64,000 bases of DNA from Phorcus lineatus. Lineage: Eukaryota; Mollusca; Gastropoda; Trochida; Trochidae. The stretch is taken from positions 52,301,864-52,365,863 of the forward strand of contig OV121084.1 of NCBI GenBank assembly GCA_921293015.1. Direction: 5' to 3'. The notes below the pieces were generated by a model. That model worked only from the letters and a program-made list of their open reading frames with translations. It searched no databases and was not told the DNA's origin. A program made the position numbers and the translations under genes. Shown here one piece after another: positions 1 to 12,375 of this stretch (within the stretch, counting starts at the first letter, position 1; each line of letters begins with the position of its first letter).

Positions 1-319
1 CACCGAGGGCTATGTCATGTTTCAGTCGCCATTTAACATGATCGTGCTCTGCAAATAAGAATCAAAATACAAAGTGCACTGTTTTGATTAATTCTAGCTG
101 TCCGTGATTATGGTGACACGATTTTCCAAATATGGCTTTTCGAATGATTATTTTTCGGCGTCACTAATTGCACAATTATCTTTGAGTTCATCCAATCAGG
201 CTTCTTCATTTCTATTCCGGAAGGTGCTCGAATTAAAACAACCCTTAGCAATTGTTGGTTACCCAAACAGTTATTGAATAATCGGAAGTAGCTGCATCAC
301 ATATTGTGGTACTCATTTC
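1..319. other. No confident gene; flank of the CCP/galectin-like gene
   Basis: I see no supported gene here. Bases 2-58 are open in one frame and end in TAA, so they could be the tail of another exon, but 18 codons is within chance. A 55-codon ATG frame at about 109-276 has no signal peptide or recognisable domain. The first exon of the CCP/galectin-like gene, with its signal peptide, must lie here unseen or outside the window. Confidence 0.3.
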
Positions 320-3199
320 AGTTTATAGCACAGACATTGGAAACTCATCAGAAATTAAAACTCTGAAAGATGGTAAGTATTTGTAAGTTCAGTTTGATAA
401 AAAATAACTTATCATTTCCAAAATCAATAATATGATTTCCATCATATCCGTTTGCTCATTCCGTGTAACAACCTTCTGTTTTGGTTACGCAAATTATGTA
501 AGTTCATGAAATTTTACGCAAACAAAACATTTCAAAAGAATGAAACAATCTTAAGTTATTCTGTCGCATTTTTATTATATCCGTTTGTTTTCTCAATAAA
601 ATAACTTTTCTCCTTTGGTTACGCTGATTGTTTTTTTATTTTGAAAATATTTTAAAAGTAACAGTTTTGTGGAAGTGGCGTAACAAATTAAGAAAATAAT
701 TTATTTCATACATCCCCTTATTTACTATTCATAATCCACATATTAGTACATTTTCATCAAGCATAACATTCATCAACCTATTGCAGGCCCTACGGCATGT
801 CTTTTGGTGCCCTATTCAAACATACAAACACAAACGATGTATGGTGATATCGGAGAAGAGATCCCATACAAATGCATTTACACATACAAATTCTGTCCAT
901 CAGAGGAGAAGAGTGTTGATAAGAAGAAGATCATGTGTCTGGAGACCGGAGAATGGAGTCAACCACCTTTGGAATGCATCAGAACAGTCTGGGTCAACCC
1001 TGTAAGACTTTCATTTCATTTCCTAATTATCATATGTACTGATTTCAGTCCAAAACATCTCACTTAATGTGCATTAAAATTGTTCATATTTAAATACGAA
1101 AAAATGGTTTGTACTTGTATTCAATGGTAATCTAACAAAAAACTTATTTGATAGTGATCCAGTTAGCATTGAAATGTTACTTTAAATGTTCAATGGAGAA
1201 TGTAAGAAAATGCCAAATGTTTATATACTGGACAACATAAGAAAGGGATAGTGTCATTTCTATGGTTAAAATTTTATCAGATTGGCGACACGATAACAAT
1301 AATTTCAAAATGTTCATATATTCTTATTTTGTTTGTTTAGTATGTGTCACGCTTTATTTTCATGTAAGCACAAGTAAACTATTGGAAATAAAAAGGAAAA
1401 AAGGTCTTTTTTCAGCAATAGTAACTACTGCTCTATTTTTAAAAAATGCAGCATTTACAATTTTTGACATATCTGACCCCAACAAAATAATCTGTGTCCC
1501 TTTCTCTAAAAGAATAAAATTGAAGTAGGTTAGATCCCACATAAATGATAGTCAGCAAATGAGTCCTGTGGAGGAAGACATTGAAGAAGGGTGGATTTTA
1601 GTTTATCAATACCTGTGGCAAATACATGCACTTTAATTTGAATATTATCTCACAAATTGAAAATGTTAATTAGTTCTTTTTTGTTTCGAACCTTTTACTT
1701 ATATTATTTAAAAACAAAAAACTATTTTGGTGACCTAGGTGGGGTTAGATGGGATTTCACGCCGCTTTCAATAGAATATCACCTATGTCAATGCTGCTAG
1801 AACTATAACAGGGAGACAGTCTGATTAAAATCGACCGTGTTCCGAGGAATAAAAGTTTCAAAATATTGACTCAATCGAGATTCGAACTTTATCTGTCTAG
1901 GCTATCCTCTCCTCAACGGTCTGAAGGCAGCCTAGTGTAGCGCACGTTCTTACGTAAACTCAGCTAACCAATCACAATGCGTGCGACAAAAGCATTCGGT
2001 ATCAGTAATATATCTTTTATATGTTTGTATCTGAACGCCCTATTTTCGTCATAGACACCACTGGGAAAAGCTGTTCTTATCCCTCTCAACTGTGAGTTCA
2101 ATCACCACTGGGCCATTTCTACCACTGGCAAATTGGACATCAATCAAGAGTAAGTATATGTCAGCGTTTCGTGTATGTGCCTTTTTGTAATATATAGAAT
2201 GTTAACTATATGAACATAGACACATTGTTTTGCTTTTATTTTAAGAATGTACATGTATCTCAATGGGAGTGGAGTGAGTTTGAACCTGACTTTTCACTTC
2301 AACACACAAGAACGGAATTGTACACTGATAATCCAGGAAGAAAGGAACTCCGTTAAGTTCAACGAACAGAAATTACTTTTACAGAATATAAATCAATTCA
2401 TGCGCATGGAAATACAGACTGATAGAAAAGGTCTATGGGTGAGCATTATGTCGTGAAGTGTTATGTGAGAAACAACATTTAAATGTTGGGATTGTTTTTT
2501 ATTTTGATTAACTGATTTTGCGAAGAAAATATTCAATGACGCGTCTACCTCGGATCTTTTCCCGTTTTTTCCTTAACAATTAACTTTAAGATATTTACCA
2601 TTGTTCCATGCATTAAATTAACATTTCATTAATAGCTATTGTTTCTCGAGAAAATTACGCGATTGATAACGTTTGTAATATTTTACTCCTTTAAATACTT
2701 ATTGTCGAATTAAAAGCACTATAGCAGTTATTTTAGAATATTTTTACAATTGTTCCAAACGAACATAAGTTCAAGCGAAATGTATTATCCTCAGAGGGTC
2801 AACAGTCTCATTTCTCAACTCTCTGAACCGTACTCTTATAAGAAGTATCAAGCGAAACTTTATGCGGCCATTTTAGTGTGAAAAAGACTCAGACAGGGAG
2901 ATGGATTTAGAGTAGTTTTACCGAACTCCTGTTCTTAATTAAAAGAGTTTCTTGTAATCGGCAACGGTAATTTTTCTTTACATATATATGTCAGATCACT
3001 ATATATGAAAACTCGCTACAGTACCTTTATCATGTGCAATGTTGAAGAAATATCAATTTTGAAAATTATTTTTCGCCAGATATATGTCAGGAGGCTACAA
3101 GTGGGATGTTACAAGGTTCCGGAACTTCTGAACATGATTTCTGAAGTTAAGTTCATGAGCACCGTCAAGTTAATCCGAATTAATCTTTCATTTAAGTAA
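320..3199 (+). CDS. CCP (sushi) plus galectin-like domain protein, 3' part of gene
   Basis: Five exons with matching phases: 320-371, 787-1001, 2055-2149, 2246-2438 and 3080-3199 (TAA). Each is bounded by AG acceptors and GT donors (GTAAGT, GTAAGA, GTAAGT, GTGAGC). Exon 2 encodes a CCP/sushi module: TAC near its start, then YKC, MCLETGEW and LEC, the usual four cysteines with the tryptophan before the last. Exons 3-5 read as a beta-sandwich resembling a galectin carbohydrate domain: LNLTFHFN matches the galectin HFN strand, and the end, STVKLIRINLSFK then stop, fits the last galectin strand. The galectin HFNPR arginine and WGxEER motif are not kept (HFNTQER, no W), so sugar binding may be lost or altered. 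The protein is probably secreted or extracellular, perhaps recognition related (inference). The start and signal peptide are missing. Confidence is high for the CCP exon and moderate for the galectin assignment. Confidence 0.6.
1740..1960. repeat. Dispersed repeat, copy 1 (second copy near 22140-22250)
   Basis: About 80 bases (roughly 1840-1925) resemble 22140-22205: both have GGAATAAAAGTT, a short A/T tract, then TCGAGATTCGA and TCT-rich sequence. On the minus strand the GTTCGAATC core looks like a tRNA B box, so this may be an old tRNA-derived SINE. It sits in the intron before the first galectin-like exon. Divergence between the copies is substantial. Confidence 0.4.
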
Positions 3200-3480
3200 C
3201 AGTAAATTAATTGGACTGCATGTGGATTTCTTACTTAGTCTTTTGTTCAAAAGAGTTAAACGAACATCTTAGTCCTTGATTTATAGCTTTACATTTAAAA
3301 AGAGTTCAATATATGTTTTATGTATATCTTACCACTTACTCAAAATAGTTCACCCACCGTAATTGAATGTAAACAAAGAAGAAAGTTACTCGTTTCATGT
3401 ATTGAAATTGGCTGTTTGAACAATTTCTTTGATGACAGAGAAGACGAACGGAAGAAATGTGTATTTGTTTAGTTTGGTTT

Positions 3481-3486
3481 AATAAA
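3481..3486 (+). terminator. Polyadenylation signal AATAAA
   Basis: AATAAA lies 282 bases after the stop of the CCP/galectin-like gene, in an AT-rich stretch without other open frames. It gives a plausible 3' UTR end. Confidence 0.45.
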
Positions 3487-3577
3487 ATGGTCCCTGTAGA
3501 TTTCCATTTATAAAATATGAGGATCCAAGAACTTATTTTCTCATGGAGAATGTATGTCGAGGTTTATCTTTACTGTC

Positions 3578-3790
<213 letters not shown>

Positions 3791-4935
3791 CACCGTGGAG
3801 CATTATCAACACATCACTGTCTTTGAAAATGGTGGTTAGTGAACTCTGCAAGTTGTCTCTACGATGTCGAATTTCAATATATGGCATCCTTTGAACTCAA
3901 ATCATTCCCGATAAATTATATGTATATAGATTGAAAATTCTCCGCTTTGTGTAACCGTCTTAATTTTGCTTAAAAGGCTCATTTCCCTGGTCTAATAAAA
4001 CAACCAAAGAAACAATTCTCATTGGTTTCATAACAGTTTACTATGTTGACTTTAATTACAATTTTTAAAGTCAAGACACTCTTTCTATGTTGCTTAATTT
4101 GAGTTGAATAAATTTACTCATAACTCAACATAAAAAACTACTCACTCATATAATATTGTGGTGATAATGTCAATGGGATTTTCCTCTCAAAGCGCATAGT
4201 CTAGATTCCCTTTAGAAGAAAGTATTAGTTCATGGAAGTGACTTGTAACTTTGCCTGAGTTTTCGCCGTCCCAGGTCAAACTTTTTATGGTTGCATTCCC
4301 TCAACCCAAATTCTAACGTTTACTACTTTAAATAAGAGCAAAGATACATCTAAGGAAAGATTGGATAAACATAAAACTATTCAGGAATTGGTTTCAATAT
4401 AGCAAGTTCATTATGTTATGTTATTTATTGGCATTAATAACAAAAGCTTATTTACAATACAAGGATAATTGCGCTATTTTTGATAGATTTTCTCTACTTA
4501 GATAAGGCGCACGCTTTACATGAATAAAGTCAAAACCCTTTCAAACACATTTTAATACCATTCTTGGATGAAAAGCACGTGTATTTTACAAAAAGTAATG
4601 CGAGTGCACGTGGTTGAAAAAAATAATATAAGCACGTTTTGAAGAAAAATGGTATATTTGTAACCGTTTGACAGACACATACCTTCTACATATTGCTAAA
4701 AGTGTAATATGATGTGCTCAGTTTATTGAAACGAATTCATAAATTATTAGACGGAGTAACCGAGACATACCAGTATTTTTAAATACCTACCTAAACGTTA
4801 AATCACCGACGTCACGACACTTTTCATCAATTCAAGTTCAATATTGATGGCCTACTATGTAATTATTTCTGCAAAGAAGAACAACTATCAGTCGATAATA
4901 CAATGCAACTTAATTTTGTCATTCACTAAATATAT
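3791..4935. other. Intergenic, nothing recognised
   Basis: AT-rich sequence without an open frame of note, RNA gene or clear repeat. Confidence 0.5.
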
Positions 4936-4939
4936 GCAT

Positions 4940-5055
4940 GTAATTAGGCATACACATATGATACTATGATCAAGAAAATATAGTATTCACGGTAAATATA
5001 ATACCATATTTGTATGCCTAATGACATATGATACCATATTTACCGCGAATACAGG
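4940..5055. repeat. Inverted-repeat (foldback) element
   Basis: GTATTCACGGTAAATAT near 4983 is mirrored by ATATTTACCGCGAATAC near 5037, and TTAGGCATACA near 4945 by TGTATGCCTAA near 5013. The two nested pairs form a small foldback. No coding content. It is probably a remnant of a short non-autonomous DNA element. Confidence 0.5.
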
Positions 5056-5339
5056 TGACGTTCACGTTTTACAACATGTCGTTAGAAAAGCTTTGCTACA
5101 AATATAAGTGCTTCGCGCCACTGTACAGATTAGCCTTTACTCCAACAAATATTATGTTTTAGTTCAAGATTTATTTAAAATTAAGTATTATTGTCGTTAA
5201 TTTTTACCATAAGTGAGTATGATTTCTAGGTGTCATCTCTCCTTAATGCTAATCCAAAGAACTTCGAAGCTTCTCCAATGTTTTCATGCACATCCTTCCA
5301 CGATGCCTTCACAGACACTTTCGCAACTCAACAGCAAGA

Positions 5340-5965
5340 GTTGCTGATCGACATTAGAGTGGTGTTCCACACCCACATCTTATGACCGTCGTATCCGACT
5401 TTTGCGCAGGACTGTCTTCTATCGTTATTCGCTGTCGTCCATCTTACCAAGGCAATTTTTACTGCATCTTTATCGACGAGTTAGGCGGCGACTGACTGCA
5501 AACCAGTTGTATCTGCGTAACACAACCAGCAGCGTGATGTCTTCAAAACAGTTGAATCCTGAATCAATCTTCGTTTTCCTGATCAAAAACACGGTATTTA
5601 CCTTTTACCCGTGTTATTGGCGTACTGACATCTTGTTACAGGGTGCTATCGACGTCAACTGCGGTTCCAATTTAGAGGCGTTTGAAGGAAAAATCACCGG
5701 CATATTTACAATATCTTTTAACCAGCTGTACGCTTATTGCTGGCTCGGCACCACATCCATAAACAGCTAATTCTTCAACATACTCACACTGGAAGGTTAA
5801 AGAGGCCGCGTGCATAACCTTAGTAATGACGTGTCCTTGAATGTTTCCAGACATGAACCCCATCGAATACCTGCGGAATAGACTTGTACGACAATATCGT
5901 TCTTACGTCTTCCCAGGAACAGTTGCAGAGTTCACACTGGTACTCAAACTTCTTTGGCAAGCATC
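5340..5965 (+). mobile_element. Decayed Tc1/mariner-like transposase fragment
   Basis: In one frame, about 5370-5520, the peptide reads RRIRLLRRTV then RRVRRRLTANQLYLR, resembling the paired helix-turn-helix region of Tc1-type transposases (TVRRRL...GL..R). Further on, about 5851-5964, another frame gives FPDMNPIEYLRNRL followed by VAEFTLVLKLLWQ. This matches the C-terminal SPDLNPIEHLW...EEW block that carries the last catalytic acidic residue. The region between is not readable as a single frame, so the gene is a frameshifted relic. No terminal inverted repeats were found by eye. Confidence 0.5.
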
Positions 5966-7080
5966 AACGTTTTGAGAAATTTCTTTTAAATACTTTTATA
6001 ATTTTAATTTTTCTTTGTTACTATTTGGCACAGAAAACAAACTTTGAAACTGCGATTTTAAAGGCTTTGAGTATATTAAATAAAGTGAAAGTGATGGACA
6101 ATAAAATATGATGTATATTAACCCACTATCATTTGTAAAGGTTAACGTAATCGGATAGAAGCATTATCCAGGGGGGGGAATTTCCGAATACGATTAGTAG
6201 ACGTCTATATGTTCGTATATCTTGCTTCATATACTTAAAAGGGATATAGAAAATAATTGATTCACAATTGTAACATGAATGTTATAAAGTTATCAATAAT
6301 TCAAGTTTCAAGTCGTTGAAAATTGTCATACAAAACTCGCCCAGTCTTTTTTATTCGTTATGATCCTATTGTCATAAGACAATTCAAATGAGGGTGTATT
6401 CTTTTATTATTTTCTGAAAACTTTAACCGGGGCCATAAGAACTTTAAATGTTCCGTCTGGCCTGAATCTTCTCAACAAACCGTTCATATTTGGTCATGAT
6501 TTTCAAATCAATCAAAGATGATCGGATTTTAGATTGATGACGATAGTACAACCGTCAATTCACTGTTTATTCAGAAGATCAACTGTTGCATCTAAAAGGT
6601 ACAACGCTAGTCTGTTGGTCTTCTCATCGTGTCAAGGAGGCAACTCTTTTCTCAAATGGTTTGTCTCGCCTCCTCAGCACAGGAGTGTCACAACCTTAAA
6701 TCAACCACGTTTCTTAACTCTACCCTGATGACCTAATTGCGGAAGAGTGACGTCTTCATGACCTGCGAACTTCCAACCCTGTGCTACCTGCTATACAACC
6801 TATCGTGTTTAATGGAAGTGTAAGTGGTCAGCAGTTGAAACCCCTTTAAGACTTGATGATTTTACAACAGGTGACGACGTTGTGACACGCGAGTACGCAA
6901 GTCCGAAAGTATACGAGCTAAAATTTACCATCGAAACGTTGTTTAATCAACACTTTCATATCAACGTTGTGTTTTAAGACATATTTTAGAATAAAGTACA
7001 ATTAGGGTAACTCAAAGCAAAATCGAGTTGGATTTATTTTGTCTCAGTTTACCGTATAATAAACAAGCTGTTCATATGCA
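5966..7080. other. Intergenic, nothing firmly recognised
   Basis: About 6530-6840 has a GC content and open frames somewhat unlike the surrounding AT-rich DNA and could be an old transposon piece, but no motif could be named. The rest is AT-rich with no gene. Confidence 0.35.
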
Positions 7081-7084
7081 TATA

Positions 7085-7480
7085 ACAAGACTCATACCCT
7101 CTGCCTCATTAAAGTGACAGAGGGTATGAGTCATGATTTTTCATGTGGCTAGGATAAGATAAGAAATACCATATGTCCTGGATAAGTTCGAATCACCTGT
7201 CTAAACTTGCATCTTTATCAATTAAATGCCCAAATTATGACATTTTCTTGTTTTCAATGATAATCGGAAAACAGCCATAACAGTGTCGGAATTCTGCGTC
7301 CCATTTACATATGAATTAGTTGAATGACCTACGAACACTTCCAAGCTACGCTTGTCTTTTTGTCTCCATTAGGTTATTTTCTAAATTTACGTTCTGTCAT
7401 TGGGGCGCGCCATTGTCCGGTTTGCGATGACAAATCACGACCTGGTTATGGTCCTCAAACTGAACTTATATATTTAGAAA
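7085..7480. mobile_element. TTAA-flanked small inverted-repeat element (MITE-like)
   Basis: At 7108 the end reads TTAAAGTGACAGAGGGTATG, and just before it the mirror image CATACCCTCTG occurs, as if two element ends meet at one TTAA. The same end, TTAAAGGGACAGAGAGTATG, opens a similar tract at 32283, and a third end lies at 33217. The internal sequence here (about 7135-7400) is recognisably related to 32300-32560. A GC-rich internal block, GGCGCGCCATTGTCCGG at about 7403, recurs at about 61172 inside another TTAA-flanked element. A TTAA target site is typical of piggyBac-type elements, so a non-autonomous relative is the best guess. Confidence 0.5.
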
Positions 7481-7669
7481 CAATCACTATTTTATCAATC
7501 AATCAATCTTTATAACTCAGAGAGTCCATCCGATATTAACACAATATAGCCTACAGTTGCTAATGCAACAAACACACAGGAGGTAGTCCAATATTAAAAT
7601 CCTACTCTAACCTCTGTTCATTTCAAGCACACTTCGAGCTCTCTCTGAGACTGCAAAAAAAAACCATTG

Positions 7670-7812
7670 TAATGGTACAGAAGAAAGAAGACTACATATA
7701 TTTTATTAACGTGTCACATGTTGTTATAAAAGCATTTTTTAAAGACATTTTTAAAATCAGTTTTTTAAAAACCACATCCAGCCTTATAGGCTTATGAGAC
7801 ACGAGCATAATT
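7670..7812 (-). mobile_element. LINE 3' tail fragment
   Basis: On the minus strand this reads CTCATAAGCCTATAAGGCTG (a GCCT/AGGC hairpin), then AT-rich sequence, GTGACAC and AATAAA, then a CTT-rich end. The order and hairpin match the plus-strand LINE ends at 57870-57990 and 13460-13593. There is no coding part, so it is a severely 5'-truncated insertion. Confidence 0.55.
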
Positions 7813-8780
7813 ACAAGAGAGGTCATGATTAAGTATATATAGAGCGGTAGCCTCTCATGTCACATGTGAGTGAGTAATTACTTTCACGAGCTTTTAACAA
7901 TATTTCTGTCATTAAATACGTGACAACATGTAAAGAAGCTTAACATATATAGTGTAAAGGCTAAAATGATGATTTTTCATTTTTATACAAAGATGGTAAT
8001 TTAGTTCACTAATAAGCATATTTAATTTCTTTATCATCATCTTACAGTCCTACTGATTTCCAATTATATAATTCATCTAACTAAATTCAGTAATCAAGAC
8101 AATGATTGTGCTCATTGTTGTGATCAAAACAAAAGCACATGGTCAATGTTGATAAACAATAGGTCAGCTGACCTTATTTACATGTCATCACCCCTGGTGG
8201 TAGTTTTTAAGCCATGCTGCCTTGTACACCTCAGTCACACTCCATGTTGGAAGGACATCTGGTCCATGTGGGTATACAATGTGTAAGTAGAATATTTGGC
8301 CATGTCCTACCATATCTTGTTCTATTATGGTTTTGTGCTCCAGATATCAGCCTTAGTCAGTGCATGTATTTTGTAGGAAATGTGTAATTTGAAGGGAAAT
8401 TTAGTTTTCATTGTTATTTTGGTTATTTCATAATTGTTTTCATGATTATGAGCCTAAATGAAATGAATCATTTCCAAATGCTAATAACCTATCCATTCAT
8501 GCTGGCAGAAAACCATAAATGTTTCTTTTTGCATAAGAGTAAAAATTAGGAAAAGTCTAAAGAAGGTTTCTCTCTAACTATATTGATATGGTTTTTATTG
8601 TATCCATCACTGAGGTTCTTTTATTTGTTTTCATTTTAGTTTTTGAACCTCGCCACACCGCAAAAAGGTTCAACGTCATGCTGTTAAACATGAAACTCTG
8701 TTATCATCCTGTACAACGCTAAAGTAAATTGAAATAAAATCTGTGGCGCGAGTTTCAATGCTTGTGTTCTTGCTGCTACA
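7813..8780. other. Intergenic, nothing recognised
   Basis: AT-rich DNA with only short chance frames; no repeat or RNA gene seen. Confidence 0.45.
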
Positions 8781-8962
8781 TATAGTATGTTAGGGGAATT
8801 TGTAACAGGGGCCATTACTCACAATGGTTTACGTTCAAGCAAAGAGTTACATAGAATTATCTACCCTCACCTCCCGCTGTTGAGCATTTGTGTCCCCAAA
8901 ATCAAGAATAGAATTGCTTATGCACAAAAGGATAATAAAAATGTTAAATTGCTATACTTTTC

Positions 8963-8968
8963 TTTATT
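8963..8968 (-). terminator. Polyadenylation signal AATAAA, copy 1
   Basis: AATAAA on the minus strand about 270 bases after the stop, conserved in position and context with copy 2 (12081-12086). Confidence 0.55.
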
Positions 8969-9239
8969 TCTCCATAATGAAACTTAACAAACAACATAAC
9001 AAGTCGAGTATATACATTTGGGTAACAATGCTTGTTGAACAACAAGTTATTCTAGTACTAATATGAATAGATAATTCACCAATAAACAGCTTTAACAAGA
9101 TCCAAATTGTTTAAGCTTTCCCGTTCATTGAAATAAGAGATCGAATAAAAGCTGACATAACATACATGTGTATACGGTCCAAACTGTCAAACAACAACAG
9201 AGAAGCACTAGATTTACTTTCCAGTAGCAACATAAGTGT

Positions 9240-10067
9240 TTAGGATTCCCGATGAAGAATACAGGAATCAAATGTTGCATGTAGAAGCACAAGGGAAGGA
9301 ATATCGAGTAATGATTCCTCCGTCCGCGATTTCTTCGCAACCGGGTAGTTGCTGGTGTCAAGCCGTCGTCGTTTCTTCCCATTCGGAGCTGATGTAACAA
9401 TTTCTGTGAAAACGTCATCCAAAGATGCTTCTTTACGTACACATGTCTCCACCGGATTGCTGGAGTCTTCACACGCGGATTCTGGTGTCGCGTCTTCAAG
9501 TAGTCTATCAATGAGGTCTTTATCTGTCGAGATGGCGGGCTTGAAGTTAGAGATGAGGTCATCGCAGGATTCTACAGAGGAAAATAAATAAATCATAAAC
9601 TTGTGCATGTGGAAAATGAGATCGTCATTTACCATTACAATGGGGTTTTTATTGCATTCGTGCAGAATTTATAGTTCTAAATGTATTTTGAAAATTGCAA
9701 CTTAGCTACAAGCCAGCTTCTTTAATATAAATTTCAGAGATTAAAAACGACATGTATCGTGGTTTTATAATTTGTTTATCTTAAGTTTCCCTTTGTTTTT
9801 TCTTATTATCATTATATCGTAAGCTATATTATTACCTATAAGTGAGAAAAGATCGTCATCAAAGTCAAAAGAAAGGTCTCCCTCGTCTGTAGTCACGTCG
9901 CAAAGAACATCGTCAGTAATGTATTGACTCCAGTCAGTGGCAATCAAGAGAGCAGGCTGGTACATGTGTTGTGGATCTTCCAGACCTGGGAACAAAGTCA
10001 TGTCCAAGCTGTATGTGATATTGGTGTCAACACAGAGAGGTTGCAAGAGATGGGAAGGTGCGTCCAT
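9240..10067 (-). CDS. Unrecognised acidic nuclear-type protein, copy 1 (187 aa)
   Basis: Two exons: 10067-9836 (ATG, 77 codons plus one base) and 9571-9240. The intron has donor GTAATA and acceptor TTTCCTCTGTAG. The ATG lies about 25 bases below the predicted transcription start. A longer frame upstream runs across the TATA box and is not used. Features of the protein: an acidic hydrophobic stretch LSFDFDDDLFSLI (residues 65-77) followed by ESCDDLI; further short acidic/hydrophobic motifs (LDDVFTEIV, residues 128-136) like transactivation segments; a bipartite basic cluster GKKRRRL...AKKSR (142-160) typical of nuclear import; and a hydrophobic C-terminus, LVLLHATF. No DNA-binding domain is seen. 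A transcriptional co-regulator or immediate-early-type nuclear factor is an inference only; no family was recognised. A paralogue lies 3.1 kb downstream on the plus map (12376-13184) with the same gene structure and length. Confidence 0.75.
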
Positions 10068-10094
10068 GTTTTTTGTGCAAAAGGAAATGATACT

Positions 10095-10200
10095 GTGTAA
10101 AAGCTGTCCCCGGTATATATACTCACCCCTTACTTGGTCCGTGATGCGTGACACTCAGTTGGCATCAGCCAATCCAATCACCGAACCAAGACAGAGTGAA
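10095..10200 (-). promoter_or_regulatory. TATA/CCAAT core promoter of copy 1
   Basis: On the minus strand the order is GATTGGATTGGCTG (two inverted CCAAT boxes, about 10165-10180), a CACGCATCACG CRE-like half site, then GAGTATATATACC with TATATATA at 10114-10121. The start codon is about 47 bases below the TATA box, leaving a very short 5' UTR. The whole block is nearly identical in copy 2. Strong TATA plus CCAAT boxes suits an inducible gene (inference). Confidence 0.7.
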
Positions 10201-11490
10201 TGGGCGCCCAAAGATGACCACTCAAGTGGTTATTACATGGACCTAAGATGACTCGTTGACATGGTATCTCATTCGGATCAACGATCACTTTTGTTTGTGG
10301 TACTTTGTCTGTAATCACTTGTTTGTTTTGACAAACTGTTAAACCTGTTAATAGAGAAATTGAATATTGTTTCCCTTTTCCTTTGATTTTTTCACTTGAT
10401 CCACTTCTCTTTACATCATATTCTTTATTCAAAAATATCTTAACAAACTTTACAACTAGCATTAAAAGCAAAGCTATATTCATAGTTCTGGTGATATTTG
10501 AAAAGTTGTTTATTAGAAATACATCTTAAATTGTTTTAGACTTTTTATTAAAAGAAGTATAAAAGCTTGTTTACGCGTATGAATACTTTAAGTTTAGGTC
10601 ACGACTTTATATTGCAAACAGTGGGCTAATGTTTTACAAACAAGTCCATTTCCTAGAAAACTTTAGCAGATGGAAAGTTTAACACAAGAGCATTACCTAT
10701 GTTTGATGTATTAGTAAATGTATAAGCATGTAATCCATATATCAATGATATCCTAAAGTATTTTCTTAAATTGAAAAATAATTTTAGATAGTTGTTTCAG
10801 TACCATAAATTAGTTTCTTTTGTAGGTATCTAAATATTATGTTTATCTTGGATTCGGGAAAACAATATCAGACTTTATCGTAGGCACCAATTTCAATGAA
10901 TAAAACTAGAATTCTTCATTCACCTGACAGTCACTTGATAATTCTGTAATAAAAATTGTTTTGATAAATATATCTTACTTCTATTTTTAAATTCACCCAA
11001 GTTTTAGTAAGTTGAAAATGCTATGAGAAAAACTCATAAAAAAGCGATATTTTTTCTAAGGAGATAAGCAGTGATCATTTCATTAACATGTAATATTTTC
11101 AATAGTTTGTGTAGTGTATATGTTGATGACAATTTATTAGCTTGGCTCAGGGACGCCATGGTGTCTCATCATCGCATTAGCACAAGCTTTGATGTTTTTG
11201 CCAACTGAAAAGGGCGTGACTTCACAAGCTAATTAACGATGCTCAGCAAGTACTCCATTGTTGTTCAATCCTCAGTCGTTTGTGAAAAACTGTATATGAG
11301 TAAGCTCCTCTAGTTGATCTAATAATTAGGAAACCAGGTGTTAATTCGATAGAGATTAATTGCAGGACACGATTATTTTGTAATTTATATATATTTGTTA
11401 ATTAAATATATTTGTTAATTAACCAGTAAAGATATCACGATATAGGGCATAACCTGCTTAAGATACGCGTTTGAATACTGACTTGAGTAA

Positions 11491-11857
11491 ATTAAGCTCT
11501 TGTGTAAATCAATTGAATTTGCTAAAAGTAATAAACATGATTTCAAAGTACTTTTTGGGGATTTGTTGATTTATACGATTTAATTGAATCCTTGTACAAC
11601 TCAACTGTCAACAATATCCTCTATTCCTTTCACCAGTCTAGAAGTGAAAATAACCGTTTTCTTTGAATTAAAAAACACTCAGTTATGTCTTTTATCACCT
11701 CAGCACATTATAACAACATTTGACTTATACTACAACCAACCTTAAGAATCTCAAAAAGAATTTACAAATTTCAATTTGCACTCAATGATTTAATTAAAAA
11801 TATGGCGTTTCCATCAGTTATAATTTTCTTGATTTTATTGTAAAAACTTTATGATGA
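11491..11857. other. Spacer between the duplication units
   Basis: AT-rich DNA without a counterpart in the other unit and without an open frame or recognisable repeat. Confidence 0.4.
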
Positions 11858-11910
11858 AGAAGAAGAAAAGTAGTTTATTCAAGTGTCAGGTGCTTTTACA
11901 ATTAGCACAT
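11858..11910 (-). mobile_element. LINE 3' tail at the edge of duplication unit 2
   Basis: The minus strand reads CACCTGACACTTGAATAAAC, then TACTTTTCTTCTTCTTC. The plus-strand LINE end at 13560-13593 has almost the same string (GTGACACCGAAATAAAC, then TACTTTTCTTCTTCTTC). The counterpart edge of unit 1 near 8780 lacks it, so it inserted at or near the boundary after or during duplication. Confidence 0.6.
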
Positions 11911-12080
11911 AGTATGTAGGGTATTATAACAGGGACCATTACTCTAAGTTGCAAGTAGAATTATCTCCCCTGACCCCCCGTTGGTCAGCATTAGTGCTCC
12001 GTTTAAACTTCCAAAATCAAGAATAGAGTTGCTAATGGGCACACAAAGATAATCAAGAATGCTAAATTGCAATCATTTTC

Positions 12081-12086
12081 TTTATT
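12081..12086 (-). terminator. Polyadenylation signal AATAAA, copy 2
   Basis: Conserved with the copy 1 signal, about 290 bases after the stop codon. Confidence 0.55.
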
Positions 12087-12375
12087 TCTTCACAAGTCAA
12101 ACTTAATAAATAACATAAACAAATTGAGTATATACATTTGGGTAAAAAACAATGCTTTGTTAAATAACAGTGCAAGTTATCAAAAGTAATCTAGAACTAA
12201 TATGGATAGATCATTCACCAAAAAACAGCTTTGACAAAATCCAAATTGTTTTAGCTTTCCCGATCATGGAAATAAGAGATCGAATAACATAATAACAAAC
12301 ATGTGTATACGGTCCAAACTGTCCACAACAGAGAAGATAAGCACTAAATTTACTTTCCAGTGCCAACATAAGCGA

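Larger units (their letters stand above)
8785..11490. repeat. Tandem segmental duplication, unit 1
   Basis: This block aligns with unit 2 (11910-14575) at an offset of about 3.1 kb. The match covers the 3' UTR, both exons, intron and promoter of the minus-strand gene, and about 900 bases of upstream DNA. Upstream anchors include GGGACGCCA...CGCATTAGCA (about 11150 and 14250), TCAGTCGTTTGTGAAAA (about 11273 and 14361) and AGATACGCGT (about 11461 and 14550). Exons and promoter are most alike; the intron and outer flanks have many substitutions and indels. Confidence 0.85.

Noticed and set aside
5672-5863. 63-codon minus frame with regularly spaced cysteines (possible small domain)
   Set aside because: The opposite strand reads as a decayed Tc1-like transposase with the NPIEYL motif, which explains the region better.
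9349-9591. Plus-strand 80-codon frames opposite exon 2 of the duplicated genes
   Set aside because: Shadow of the minus-strand coding exon; no promoter or domain.
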